Source of the DNA: Perilla frutescens
Lineage: Eukaryota; Streptophyta; Magnoliopsida; Lamiales; Lamiaceae
Assembly (NCBI GenBank): GCA_026008535.1
Contig: BRKX01000002.1
Coordinates: 61,625,170-61,689,169, forward strand
Length of the DNA stretch: 64,000 nucleotides
Reading direction: 5' to 3'
A model generated the notes under the pieces. That model did not search any database, was not told the DNA's origin, and saw only the letters and a program-made list of their open reading frames with translations. Below are positions 13,419-25,139 of this stretch, one piece after another. A program made the position numbers and the translations under genes. Position 1 is the stretch's first letter. Each line of letters starts with the position of its first letter.

Positions 13419-14127
13419 ATCAAAACCCTCAAGGATGGAAATCAGAAAAAATCCCACACAAATCTCAATTTATAATAATAATAATAACAATAATAAAAAA
13501 CGATTCTTGGAGAAGAAGAGGAAGAAATATCCGATGTTGAGAGATGGATGAGGGAAAGTCAAAGAGTGAGAACTGGCAACAATTATTTGAGAAATTCAGT
13601 AAAAAGAAGAATAAATCAAGAAACAGACAAAATATACTATATGAATTAAGAATAGTTGGAAGATGGAGTGAGGGATGAAATGAAGAATTATCCGAGGGAG
13701 AAGAGATCTAATTATGGTTAAATCAATAAATATGTTTATTGAAAAACAAACTGTTACTGTAATAATAAAAGTATAATAAAAATGAAACAGTTTTCGATGT
13801 CTCTACTTTTGTCAAAGGAGATAACGTGTAACTGAAAATATGTAAATTGGAGATCGTGTGAGTAGGGATTTTTGTCATTTTGTTATTAATAGGCAAAATT
13901 AATTAATTGGGGATTTGGGTTTGATGTTAGTGTTACCATAAATAAAGTGTGTAAATGGATAGTCAAATACGAGAAGATAATTTTTTTTTAACTCAACTTT
14001 TTAACTCTTTTTTTTTTTATTCAAAGTATTTCATATTCTCTAAAATATCCTTGCTAAATGTGGGCCTAGTCAATAATACCTTTTTGACTCATTTTAGAAT
14101 TTGAATAAAAAATAAAAGTGTAATAAT
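13419..14127. other. 5' flank of the RING gene
   Basis: Contains the presumed 5' UTR and promoter of the minus-strand gene. An (ATT)n-type stretch lies at 13472-13498. AT-rich non-coding sequence with a T10 run follows at about 14009. No TATA box can be picked with confidence. Confidence 0.45.
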
Positions 14128-14850
14128 TTTTTTCACGGGCAAAGCAAGGAAACAGATCCCCATTAAAATTTTCCTCACGAGCCAGCCCATCCCCATTCAA
14201 TTTTTTCACGAATACAGTGTGCAATTTTTTTCATGAAACCCGTCGCTTCTCTTTTCAATTTTCTGTACGAAAACAACAACAAAACTCACGAAATCCCTCA
14301 ACTCACGAGAAGGCCTGACGAGGACGACGATCCCCATCTCACAAATCTCGTCGACGGCAGGCGACGAAGATCTCGAGCCATGGAAAATTTAGAGTCTTGG
14401 GCTGTCGAATATCAACAGGTTATAAACTAAATTCGAAACTTTGTGATGTTTGTAATGATATTTCGAACGATTTTATGAGGAGCAATTTAGGGTATTTGTA
14501 TTGTGGATTTTGTGAATTAAAATATGAGAACATGTTCAAATATTGGAAAGTTGTGAAATAGGTGGAATTTTGTCGATTTACATTCATGGATTGTTGTTGT
14601 GTTAAATCTAGAATTTTGGGTTGATCTCGTGATAATATATGACCACGAAAAGGATCTCGTGACAATATATGCTCACGAGATCACATTTCGTGACTATATT
14701 TGATCACGAGATATGTTATCGCGACAATTATGCTCACGATATATATGTTCTGAATTAAAAAAATCACGAACACATAGTTTTCGTGAGAATATATTTACAC
14801 GAAAACAGATTTCGTGACAATATATTCACATGAAATATAATTTTTTTTGT
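14128..14850. repeat. CACGA/TCGTG degenerate palindromic repeat array
   Basis: CACGA and its complement TCGTG recur here. In 14625-14830 they form five or six degenerate units of about 40-50 bp with the plan TCGTGACAATATAT-gap-CACGA. Looser copies occur at 14135-14320. Such motif clustering resembles the subterminal repeats of a DNA transposon, but no ends could be identified. Confidence 0.55.
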
Positions 14851-15004
14851 ATAATAGTTTGTGCTTGCATTTTTTATGTCATAACTAATTCTTCTTCTCA
14901 ATCTTTGATGAATTTTCAGCATATAGGTGTTTCGTCGTGGATCCAAATTTGTATTTATAATTTCCGGTTTCGACTCAACACAACAATTACTTTGGACCAC
15001 ACCC

Positions 15005-16880
15005 GGAATTGGACGAGGTCAATTATAGACGTGATGAGCTAACCTGAGTCGATCTCACAAGGAAGGCTTAGTGTGAGCTACTATCTTAAGAGCTATGCAT
15101 GCAACGTGTTAAAATGACAAAAATAAACCTAAACATTCTAAACATGTGATTGATGGTGATTTAAACTACGAATTGAAATTAGCAAATAAATAAGATAACG
15201 CAAATGCTAACAATAAAAACAAGATTTGAAGAAATAAGATAGATAAAGGTATTAGGGCGTAGATTCTCTCAATGGTTTATCCCTATGCTTTAGATTCTCT
15301 CAATGGTTTATCTCTATGCTTTGTTCAAGTTGGTAATGTTAATCTTATACATACAATAGACCCTCTTAATTGGTTTAACTTCAATTACTGTCACCGTCTA
15401 TCCATTAAACCTCTTTTAGCTATATCATACGAACAAGATTAACATATTAGGTTTAGGAACCTCATCCACCTAACGTCGAAGGAACCAAATTCGGGATTTA
15501 GAATCACAATCAAGTTTCCTCTAAATCCTAGCAATGCTCAAGTAGTGATCAATTACTCTAACATGATAAGGATAATTCCAACAACAACAACCAACAAGAT
15601 TAAGTATAGATCAAAACTAAATCGATCCTCTACCCCCTAATAGAAAGATTAGCCACTAAACATACTCAAAACAACACAAATATTATAGAAGATCGTCATC
15701 TCATAATCAAATGCAAATAACGTAAAACTTCTACAATATTCAATATCCTTCAAGAAGTTTGGGACAAATCCCACAAATCATCCAAGAAATAGATAGAAAA
15801 TACCCAAAAGTAAACCTCCTAACAAGCCTAGTTTTCACGGACGGCTCGAAGTCGGATTCATTCTCGTCTCTTCCACTTCTTCCTTGGTTTGGCTCCCTCC
15901 TTTCTTTCCTTTCTCCTAGTCTCTTCGGCGGTGATGAAAGGTGGTGAAAATGGTAGAAAATGGTGGTGGTGAGAGAAGGTGTGTGTAGAGAGAAAAATGG
16001 AGATGGATGGGTGAAGAAGAAGAAGTGCCGATGAAGTGTGTGTATGCCGACGATGGTTGATGATGGTGAATCCCCTGATATCTCCAAAAATCTATATTAG
16101 ATACTGGAGAGAGAGAGAGAGATGGAAGACAGAGTGTGTGTGTGGTGAGAGAAAAGGTGATGTGAGCTTTGATAGTAAGGGAACCATTAATGCAAAAGAT
16201 TTGAGGGGATTTGGGAAGCCCAAAAAGTCTAAAGCTGGGGAATTAGGGAGATGATACCCTATATTTTCTACAAAATATCTGTTCAGGGAATTAAAGATAA
16301 TAGCTTAGAGAGGAAGAATGGAGTCAGGTGGGATTTCATTTGACGACGTGGTGAAAACTGGACTGAAGAAGAGGGGGAGAAGCACCCCGCGCGCCGGGGG
16401 GGCTCGGTGAGAGTCGTCGCGGGGCGTTTGGGCGCCGCGGCGGGGATAGTGTGGCGTCGGGCACCCCCAAGGCCGGGAGGCCTTGGGCGCCGCGGCGGCG
16501 GTGGTGGGCCACAGACCGGTTTGGGCCAGTCCGGGTCTTCCGCTCCGTGGTCCATTTGAACGTGATCTAGTGCAATTCCTCCTCACGTTTTCTTCATATT
16601 TTCGAGCCTCCAATTAACCAATCGAGCTCAATTTATTCGACTTTCCACTTGTCACCTAATTGCCGTAAAATACCTGCTTTTATAATTAAAAGCTCAAGTT
16701 CTTGCATAACTTGGCAAAATCCACCATTAGAGCAATAAATATAAATAAACACATAAAATCAACATCTAATCAACATAAAAACGAAGAACTAAATTATTAA
16801 ACATAACAAAATAATACAATAAAATAAAACATTTAGACACTAAACAGTAGGTATCTATATCATGTCAAATTAGTTTTAAT
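15005..16880 (+). mobile_element. Unclassified retroelement-like block, copy 2
   Basis: Same plan as the blocks at 1745-3088 and 46448-48052: a GAGTCGATCTCACAAGG-type opening, AT-rich middle, a GC-rich island at about 16380-16560, then an AT-rich tail. A 30-bp tandem duplication (AGATTCTCTCAATGGTTTAT repeated) lies at about 15260-15321. The GC island gives spurious open frames on the minus strand. No retrotransposon protein is readable. Boundaries are approximate. Confidence 0.45.
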
Positions 16881-16899
16881 TTAATTATATTTGTTTTAT

Positions 16900-18518
16900 T
16901 TTTCATTAGTTGTTGATAATTTATTGTTTATTATTGTTTAAAAAATAGCGTTCGTGAGTGTGGAGAAGAGAGGTTTTACAGAATATCCCTTGCGGGATCA
17001 ATTTATATTGGAAGGACAACATGAGTATAATTAAAGAAGTATTGCACGTGATAAATAGTGGGCCCGAATTAATAGAACATTTTAGGAAAGAGTGGTGTTT
17101 TGGTTATTTAATAGATTTTGTGAGTGAAAACAGTTGTAACAATGCTTTACACGCATTGTTGAGTCGGGAGGTGATCATTGATGGTGCACGGGAGCACGAC
17201 ATTTGGTTGCGGGTTGGAGAAACCAATGTTAGGTTTTTCTCCTAGTGAGTTTGCATTGGTGACTGGACTGCAATTTGGGGATCTAATTTTGACCCGTCTT
17301 CATCATATGAGATTCGTAAGACCTCATTTTATTATCGTGTATTGTTAAAGACACCTATGAGAGTGAAGGACCTACTTGAGAGGTTTAAGATCTATTTCCT
17401 AGGAGATTACGTTATGGATTATGTGATAGTCGCCAATGTGTTGTTCCTGCACACCATGATATTTGGATATGATCAGACACACATGATAGATGACTGGGTA
17501 CGGATCTTAGTCGAGGATTAGGATCGATGGAACTCATTTCCACGGGGCGCTTATGCATTCAGTCTCTTGGAGCATTATATGAGTTTGGTACCGTCTACTG
17601 AGGTGGAATTGACAAGAAAATTCAAGAAGACAGAGCAAAAGCAAAAAATGTCTTATCATTTTTATAGACCAGTGTGAGCTTTACTGGTATGATTTCAATT
17701 TTGTCACAATTATAACTATAATCTTATTTTATCGAATATAATTTGATCAATATTTTATTTTATAGGTATGGGCATATGAGGCTTTACCTCGACTTGGTGT
17801 ACATTATGCACAAGTTTCATCAGCAGTTGCATTGTCCAGGTGTTTGAAGTGGACTTTTAAGATGAAGACTGCATGTTTGGGCACATTGTTTTCTGATGAG
17901 GTAAGCATTTATTTTAAAAAATGTATCATATATTAAGGATAAAAGTATAAATTATATTAAAGACATGTATCAACCTGAAATTCGTCTAAAACAAATGAGG
18001 GTTGAGAGTTTTGCTCGTGAAAATTGAAACTCATAATTTTCAATAGTGAGAGAATTACTCAAAAGAAAGGCAATCGTAGAGCGCAGAAACAACAACAAAT
18101 ATTGCGCACTCCACCGATTTAAAGTCTTCTAGTAAACATTACCGTCTTCAGCTAGGTATTCCTCAAAGTATTCAATTTCAAAGTCTTCTTTATTCTCGTC
18201 GATCGAAAATTGAGTAGCCACATTGATCTTTGAATTCATGACATACTAGGTAGAAGAGTAGAAAAGTCCGACCACGGTTGGTGAAAACTCAAAACTTTGT
18301 TCATGAGAGTTGAGGAAACGGAAATGAGGCTGAGCTGGCGGTGGCTTCATCTTCGACGACGATGATTGGAGATGAAATCGCAAGTTGCAGGTGCGAGTTC
18401 TTTCCCTTCAATTTTTCCCATTTTTCTATTTTCTTTTTATTTATTATTAGGGTTGACTACTGATTGGGCTGGCTCCTGATGGGCCGACCCATCAGTCATG
18501 TGCATAGAAAATCAGTCC
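16900..18518 (+). mobile_element. Mutator-like element copy 2 (DUF1985 part), left end unresolved
   Basis: The right end (about 18440-18518) matches the terminal repeat of the 3586-6877 MULE, and 17916-18518 parallels 6258-6877 of that copy. The interior differs: this copy keeps the N-terminal DUF1985 region while the protease part has been deleted, with the junction near 17905-17915. I could not find the left terminal repeat; it may be separated by the retroelement-like block at 15005-16880 or deleted. Confidence 0.65.
16958..17905 (+). pseudogene. DUF1985 domain protein remnant (Ulp1-MULE)
   Basis: The reading frame from 16958 contains the DUF1985 pattern RVGETNVRF followed, after a 1-bp frameshift near 17234, by SPSEFALVTGLQFG. 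It continues through a region with FPRGAYAFSLLEHYM. There is an in-frame TAG at about 17519-17521. A second exon, after an AG acceptor at about 17765, reads VWAYEALPRLGVHYAQ and ends near 17900. DUF1985 is the conserved plant domain found N-terminal to Ulp1-type proteases in MULEs. The protein is dead: frameshift, stop codon and no protease domain. Confidence 0.7.
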
Positions 18519-19270
18519 ATACAACAAAACCATGTTTCTAAACGAGGCTAAGATAATCGAGATCGTGACTATCATATTTTCTCTATTTTATTTTTAATTA
18601 TGAAACAAATGCTATGATAATCTCGTTTAGTATGGGTTATGACATAAAAATGTATTGCCATAATAATATTTATATTTTTTTATTAATAGTGATTATAAAG
18701 AGAACGGGACCGTGTTTATAATTTCTCCCCCGCCTAACGTGAGTAATTTTTATGGGTACATAAAATATAGCTACAAACTATAAAGAGAACGGGACCGTGT
18801 TTATATTATAGTTACAAACTATTATTTTTATCAATTATCAAGTGATATTAGGTACGTGTCTGTGTGTATTGTGTTGAGAATATATATTAATACATATATA
18901 TATATATTATGTTTTGTACTTTAATTTATATAAGTTCTTGTTGAGAGTATATATTGATATTTCAAATTAGTAAATTTTTTCGTAATAGAAAATTTAATGA
19001 CAAGTCTAATTCAATCTCGGTAAATATGAATTATATTAATAGAAAATTTCATCTTGGTCAAATAATTACACTTCATGAATCGTGAATAATAAGTAATAAT
19101 AGTAAACATATTATATGAGCTAATACATATATTCAACACAATTTATTATTTTTATCAATTATTGAGTGATATTAGGTGTGTATATATAATATGTTGAGAC
19201 TATATATTAATATATCATGCTTAAATAATTATAAATGTGTATTGATTGAGATTGTAAAAAAAAGAATTAT
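18519..19270. repeat. AT-rich DNA with internal direct duplications
   Basis: GAGAACGGGACCGTGTTTAT occurs twice, at about 18699 and 18785. A longer block containing AGTGATATTAGGT is duplicated at about 18825-18905 and 19143-19215. An inverted pair CTAAACGAG/CTCGTTTAG flanks 18540-18630. These look like decayed transposon pieces; no gene is recognised. Confidence 0.55.
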
Positions 19271-19279
19271 AGACTTATA

Positions 19280-19385
19280 AAATTGTGATCTAGACCAGTG
19301 GTTAAGGGTTATGTGAGTGATTTTTAAATTTATTTTGACCAGGGTTCCATCCTTAATGACAACAAAAAATCAATTTTTTTAGCTT
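19280..19385 (+). mobile_element. Possible SINE
   Basis: CAGTGGTTAAGGG (A-box-like, about 19297) and GGTTCCATCC (B-box-like, about 19344) are spaced as in tRNA-derived SINEs, with an A-rich end near 19370. The B box is off consensus and no target duplication was found. Confidence 0.35.
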
Positions 19386-19690
19386 TTTTTTAACATAAGC
19401 TCGATTAGGGTTCGCGAATTGGTTCGTGATTGTGGTCCATTAGAGGTTCGCGAACATATTTGTTAATAGAAGTTTACGAACATATTTGTGAGCAAGTTCA
19501 CAAATGGGCTCGTTTATCTTCGAATTCAAACTATTCGCGAACTTAGCGAGCCGAACACTCTTAGGTTTGAGTTTGACTCGTTTATTCTATAAAACTCGAA
19601 AAAAGTTTGAGTTCGGTTCGTTTATTAAATAATCAAGCTTCGATTGAGCTTTTTCCGAATCGATACCCGAATAACTAACGACCTGTTTGG
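19386..19690. mobile_element. hAT-MITE-like sequence rich in TTCGCGAAC motifs
   Basis: GTTCGCGAA, TTCGTGA, TTCGCGAAC and GTTCGGTTCG recur through the block, a style common in small hAT-related plant repeats. No terminal repeats or duplication could be fixed. Confidence 0.35.
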
Positions 19691-20074
19691 TTCATTTATA
19701 GCCTTACATGTAAAAATCCTCACCCATTATCATTTTCAGATTGTCCCATCTAAATTCACTAGCAAAATAAAAATGCTGTCAATATTTTGTTCCCTATGAT
19801 AACAAAATAATCTCTTGGCATGCCACAAACTTTAAACTTTAAAGGGTTATATAAACTTTCAACGAATTTATAATTTAAATATGATTTTTAAAATATTGTA
19901 ATAATAACATAACATTTTAGTTTATAGTAAATTAGACATTTTAATTTTTTCCGATAATTGAAATTATGTTGTGATAATTTTTTTCGTATGTGTATAAATT
20001 AATTTAGTCATAGGACGTTGAAGTTTTTATTATGGGAAGTCAATTTTTTAATCGCTCAAACTTTTTGTAGTGTC

Positions 20075-20078
<4 letters not shown>

Positions 20079-20106
<28 letters not shown>
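20079..20106. repeat. (ATT)n microsatellite
   Basis: About nine uninterrupted ATT units in intergenic DNA. Confidence 0.9.
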
Positions 20107-20385
20107 TCGTGTGTCTATTTTGATACAAAAAAGCAAAATGTTGATTTATTATTATAATATTTTAAAAACCATATTTAAATTACAAATTATATAAAAACCA
20201 ACTCTGAATATAACTTCCATTCGGCACAAATCTATGCGGTTGAAATCTGCTTCCCTCTCTTTATCTCTTCGTCTCTCCTCTCTCTCTCTCTCTCTCTCAC
20301 TCCAAGCAAAAGGGGCGTCTCATCATTCTTGATTCTACACCCATTAATTTCGTCTTCCTGCTTCCGAGGGACAAAATTGGTAGCT

Positions 20386-20450
20386 ATGGCAGCAGCTGCT
20401 TCCTGTTCCATGAGTCATAGGCATGGCGTCAAGAAGATCAATGAACTCCT

Positions 20451-20453
<3 letters not shown>
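20386..20453 (+). pseudogene. Orphan first-exon-like fragment
   Basis: An ATG opens a short frame reading MAAAASCSMSHRHGVKKINE, then LLR, ending exactly at a GT within a CT tract. A CT-rich leader of UTR type precedes it (20275-20299). No downstream exon could be matched in the next 2 kb. It may be the first exon of a gene duplicated in part, or a small expressed locus. I do not recognise the peptide. Confidence 0.3.

Positions 20454-20454
<1 letters not shown>

Positions 20455-20502
<48 letters not shown>
20455..20502. repeat. (CT)n microsatellite
   Basis: About 23 TC units immediately after the candidate splice donor at 20454; a shorter CT tract is at 20275-20299. Confidence 0.95.
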
Positions 20503-20505
<3 letters not shown>

Positions 20506-22738
20506 TCTGGCTCCACCTCTCTACCTCTTCCCAGATACCTGATCAACATGAATTTCTGTCATCTAACATGGTTACTCAAAATCTGGGCTTCAATATATGT
20601 TGTATTCTGCAATTCTATAGCGTGATAGTATTTTTTGTGCTCGTGTAGTAGATTCTTGTAACAAGTACCATGAAAATATTATAAAAAGTGCTTATTCTAG
20701 TATTATTGAATATATAAAGGCCAATGTTAACGAAATCAAGTTCTTCATATAGATGTTCAAAAATTCTTGATAAACACCAGAAGAGCCTTTTTCTCCAGGC
20801 ATTATTCACAAAACGTAGACCTTTATTTAATTGGTGCGATACCACGATGCAGGAATTTGCAGCCAAATGTAGTGCATATAGTTTACTTCTATTTTCTTGT
20901 TTGGTTGCTTTCATGACTAATATGGTTTATGTTTGACTCCATTCCTTTCTTGTCAGAATTCTTCCCCTGTCCTAAAAATGGCCTTTAGCTTGTTGATATT
21001 TGTAGTGAGTCTATACATCTCCTCGTCTTGTGGAATCTTTGATCTCCTGTCACATCTAACTCTAGTTTATGCCACATCTAATGTTCAAAAGTAAGTACTA
21101 AGTATAGATTGAGCCATAAAGTCTCAAATTCAAATCCCACCCGAGGATGATGAACTTTCATAGATGAACTCGTTTGCATGTATGTTAACAGCTTCTAAAC
21201 CACCTGTACAAGATTAAGAACACAAATTAAGGCTACCCAGTCTCCTTTGTAATGCCTGATCCTAATATCAGACAATCAATAACAAAAAAAGCAATTTATT
21301 TACGAACATGAACAAATTCAGTTTCACACAAAACAGGATCTTAAGAAAGTAAAACTGTAAATTGAACTCAAGGTCTTTTAAATCAGTTCCACTTTCTTGA
21401 TGTGCGGGAGTGGGGTTTTGACTTGCCCAAATAAATTACTCCAAATGCTTACGGCTCTCCAGGGCTTATGATTTTTGTTTTCAGAGACTTTCAATCAAAC
21501 TATTAGAAAATAGAGATACCATTGTGTCTTAGTTTTGTGTACATGAACATGAATACCCTCTTAAGCATGAGGACAGCAATTAATAGCAAATGCAATGAAT
21601 CAAAGAAAACATGAGGGGAAAAAAATAGGAAAGAAAATTAAGAGACAGAATCAACAAAGGTACCTTCCTAGACATGGAAATGAGGTTAGATAACTTGTTA
21701 ATTATTACATAAGCATTTGATTGTCTGTAACCGAAATCATCAGGTACAAGTTTGTAGAAAGATGACAATAAATGGAAGTTTTTCTTGGCTCCGATTGCAA
21801 GCTGCAGGGCTGACTAATCAATGTGAGCTCAGCAGAGGTGAAAATTTCTAAAACTCTTGGTCATATTTTCTGCACCCTTGATATTATAGTATATTATATT
21901 TATCACATATCTATTTAATAAGCTATAGTTACATATTATAATAAATTCCATTAAAAGTAATTTTGACTATAAATGCCATTAAAAGTAGGTTTCAGTCACA
22001 AGGTAGTTAAAACCGTGCTCTCATCAGTATTACATAGCACCAATTCTTCATTGAAATGGACGTCCGTTATAGTTCAAATAGAAAATGCATTATTAAGTTA
22101 AAAACCTTTGAACACCTTCTTATACCAAAATTTTAAAAAATAGAAATGAAAATAAAGGAACAATATTTCTTTTGTAAGAAAACTGATGGAAACCTCCATT
22201 TACCAATTTTTTTCCTCACCAAAGAACATTTTCCATTAAACTAGCTTTGACAAGAATAATAACTAAATATTCTGCATACCAGTCATTCGGTGCATAGCTC
22301 AATTGATGTGAGGAAAAGAATGAGGTAGTTCTCTCCCTTGCTAGAGCTGGGGGTTCCAGTTTAGCAGGCAACAATTTGGATTGAATTTCTTGTGGTTGAA
22401 ATAGTGCACCCACCCTGTGAGGTACATGTTGCCGTGATGTACCTCCTCTACTAAGCTCTAGGAACAGAAGAGTAGCGTACTCTATGAATTGAACGAAGAA
22501 GTTCAGTGGATTATTGATAACAGTTTTAGCATAATACTTTTGCACCTCAAGCTGTTCTTGTTGTACCTTCTAATCCAATCACACCAAAAACAGACGTTTC
22601 TTAAAATCTCATTTCATTGCCTCATGCTCAATGGGATCACAAGCAATTCAAATTTCTTTCTAATTCCCAATTCCAATCTCTCATAATCATTCTCGCAGAT
22701 GCATAGATCATAACTATATAGTCTATACCAACTACCAA
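20503..22738. other. Intergenic DNA upstream of the 264-aa protein gene
   Basis: No domain-bearing frame was recognised. A weak B-box-like TTCAAATCC lies at about 21129 and a weak A-box-like TAGCTCAATTG at about 22296, hinting at decayed SINEs. The last few hundred bases before 22739 should hold the promoter and 5' UTR. Confidence 0.4.
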
Positions 22739-24235
22739 ATGCGTCGGTTGCGGTGTTTTTCCGGTGGCCGGAGTGGCAGCTCGCGATGGGATTGGGATGG
22801 CAATGCGTACCCCAATCAACGGTCCAGATTCAGCGATGCTTATGCAACAGATGAGTGCGATGAGGATAATGAATTCAGGTTCAGGAATGCCGCGAAGCAG
22901 AGGGTTTGGTGGTCTGATGATGTTGATGCTGAAGATGGTGAAGAGGATGATGGGTTTGGGATTCTCGAAGCTTCCATTGGATTCAAATGGGTTTTTAAGG
23001 TAGTAGATTTGGTTAATTTCTTGCTTGCTTTAGCTGATGTTAATTCTACTTATTCTGACAAATTTTGAAGTTAATTGATGGCATTTTGGTGTTATTTAAA
23101 ATAAAGTTATGATCTTTTGATGTTTAAATGGTAAATGGTGGTGCTTGAAAGTTGTATGTTAGCTGGAGGCTTCTCTCTCTTATTGCTGCATTGTATTTTG
23201 GTGAAAGAATCTACATGTTGCACTGGACTTTTGTGATTTTTTTCTGTGTAGTCTGAAGAAATGAAGATGGTGAATCTTCTTCTAATTTCGAGTATTGTAT
23301 GTCAATCTTTATAGTCTTGGTAACAATTTATTGATCAATATTTGGAGGTTTTAAGTAGGCATTGATGTTTGGTTAATTTTTGTGCGATTCAGTACTCAAC
23401 TTAGCATGAGAATGTATTGATTCTGATGTTCAAAGTTATCTGTTTCATGTTCTGTAGTGACTTTTCTTCACATTTTGAGGCTTTGATCTCACTTTTGAAG
23501 GAGGATTTTTCTAATTTCAACTCCTTGAATGATGCTTTTCTCTGTGTTAGATTGATTACTAGTGTTTTTTGGTTGCTGAATTATGCATGAAAGCATAGAG
23601 CATGTAGGATCTGGTATCTGTTTTGTGTTCTAAAGTAGAATACATTGTGTTAATTATTTTTTCTTGCATTTCATGACCCGATGGAGTTAGCTATACTGCA
23701 GATATTTCGAGCCTTTGGATGGATGGTTCCAGCAGTTGCCATCTCATTGTTGATGGGCACGGGCTCTAATGGAATCATCATGGCATTGGCTCTACCTCTT
23801 GCTCAATCGGCACTTTCTTTAGCTGCAGATGCAATGTGGGGGAGGGCTGATGAAACCCCAAGATCCAAGTCTAAGAGAAAAAAGAGGCCCCCCTTCACGG
23901 GATCACCAGGTCGTACAAGAGTGAAAAAAGAAGAAGAAACCCGAACTCAGATGAGAAAAGAAGCTGGGAGTTACAAGTCATGGTTCGAGGGCAATAACGT
24001 TTCAGCAGAGAAGGAGAGTAGGAATCGACATCAAAATTTTGGCGGATGGGACGAGCTAGATAATCCGGTGAGAGTGAACAAGGATCCTAATGTTGCACAC
24101 ATTAAGCAGGAAGAGGAAAGAAGAGCAGATGAGACGTTTAAAATAAGTAGGAGAACAAAGGGAGATACTCCACTGTTCATGAGACTCTTGATTGCATTGT
24201 TCCCATTTTTGGGATTTTGGACCAAGTTATTCTGA
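22739..24235 (+). CDS. Plant protein of unknown function with hydrophobic segments
   Basis: Two exons, 22739-22999 and 23702-24235, join in phase 0 to 264 aa. The donor is GTAGTA and the acceptor CTGCAG. The N-terminus is basic and aromatic with a SRWDWDGNAYP segment, followed by an acidic stretch (DAEDGEEDD, about residues 60-70). A hydrophobic block begins at residue 88 with IFRAFGWMVPAVAISLLMGT and runs to about 135, long enough for two membrane passes. A charged Lys/Arg/Glu-rich region follows (about 140-240). The last 20 residues are hydrophobic again. I recall similar unannotated plant proteins but know no function; organelle or endomembrane location is only a guess. The stop is TGA at 24233-24235. 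Confidence 0.8.
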
Positions 24236-24504
24236 TCTCTAGTTTGCATATGAAATATGAATCCGATGGTGGCGGAGTGCTTTCCGGCGAGAAAAAGAGA
24301 AAGAAGGGGCTGTTACTCTGTTGTTTTCGTTAGCAAATGGGAGAGAGAATTTCATTCTCTTTCATTCAGGTGGAACCATCCACCATTTTAGAAATAGGAG
24401 CAAATTCTTTCTGTTGCATGATTTGAATGTGACATACTTGTAAATAAAATGAAAAAATTTGGTGGCATTTTGGTATTTTCGTAAATTTAAAAAAAAACTT
24501 GAAG

Positions 24505-25060
24505 TTAGTATTGTTTTGTATCTAGCAAGAGAATGATTTTTGCGTTATGTTTATGATTGTGCATCTCCAAAAACATTGTTTATTTGTACAATATAACACT
24601 ACTACAATAACACAAGTTTATGTTTCAATATTTAACATAGTTTTACACTTTTTTAATGAGGCTTTGTTATGTGTTTTTCATTGCTTTTTTTTACTCACAC
24701 ACACGACTTGTGCTATTGAGGAGATTCGAATCCGTAATCTTTGATCTCCAAGTAATCTTACTCCACTACTAGACCATTCCCACTGGGACATGTGTTTTTC
24801 ATTACTTATTTGGCCATCTATTAACACAACACAACAACACATATTAGATCAACATAACTTGAATATTGTTTTGTATCTCATAAAATGTTGTTTTTGTGTT
24901 ATGTTCATTGCTTTGTACCTCCAAAAAAAAATTGATTGTTAATACAATACAACACAAATAAAATAACACAAGTTTATTTTTCACTATTAATATAGTTCCA
25001 CGCCTTTTAAATTAGTTTTGATGTTTTGTTATGTATTTTTCATTATTTTTTTACCCCAAA
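24505..25060. repeat. Tandem duplication split by a SINE
   Basis: A block of about 190 bp at 24505-24690 is repeated at about 24860-25055. Both begin with GTTTTGTATCT and contain AATAACACAAGTTTAT, and both end with TTTTTCATT runs. The copies are diverged. The SINE at 24683-24789 sits at the end of the first copy. Confidence 0.6.
24683..24789 (-). mobile_element. tRNA-derived SINE with 14-bp target duplication
   Basis: On the minus strand the A box (TAGTGGAGTAAG) and B box (GGATTCGAATCTCC) are readable, followed by GTGTGTGAGT and an A8 tail. Flanking copies of ATGTGTTTTTCATT at 24669-24682 and 24790-24803 are a perfect 14-bp target duplication. Body and tail match the SINE at 10-119, so this copy defines the ends of the family (107 bp). 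Confidence 0.82.
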
Positions 25061-25139
25061 AATTTAAGTGAGAGAAGAACGCTATATCTATGGGTGACTT
25101 GCTAAGAAGTATGAATGGCTTGCTAGAATCATGAAATAT

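Noticed and set aside
16283..16613. Two overlapping Pro/Arg-rich minus-strand open frames
   Set aside because: They arise from the GC-rich island of a retroelement-like block, lack any domain and have no supporting splice or homology pattern.
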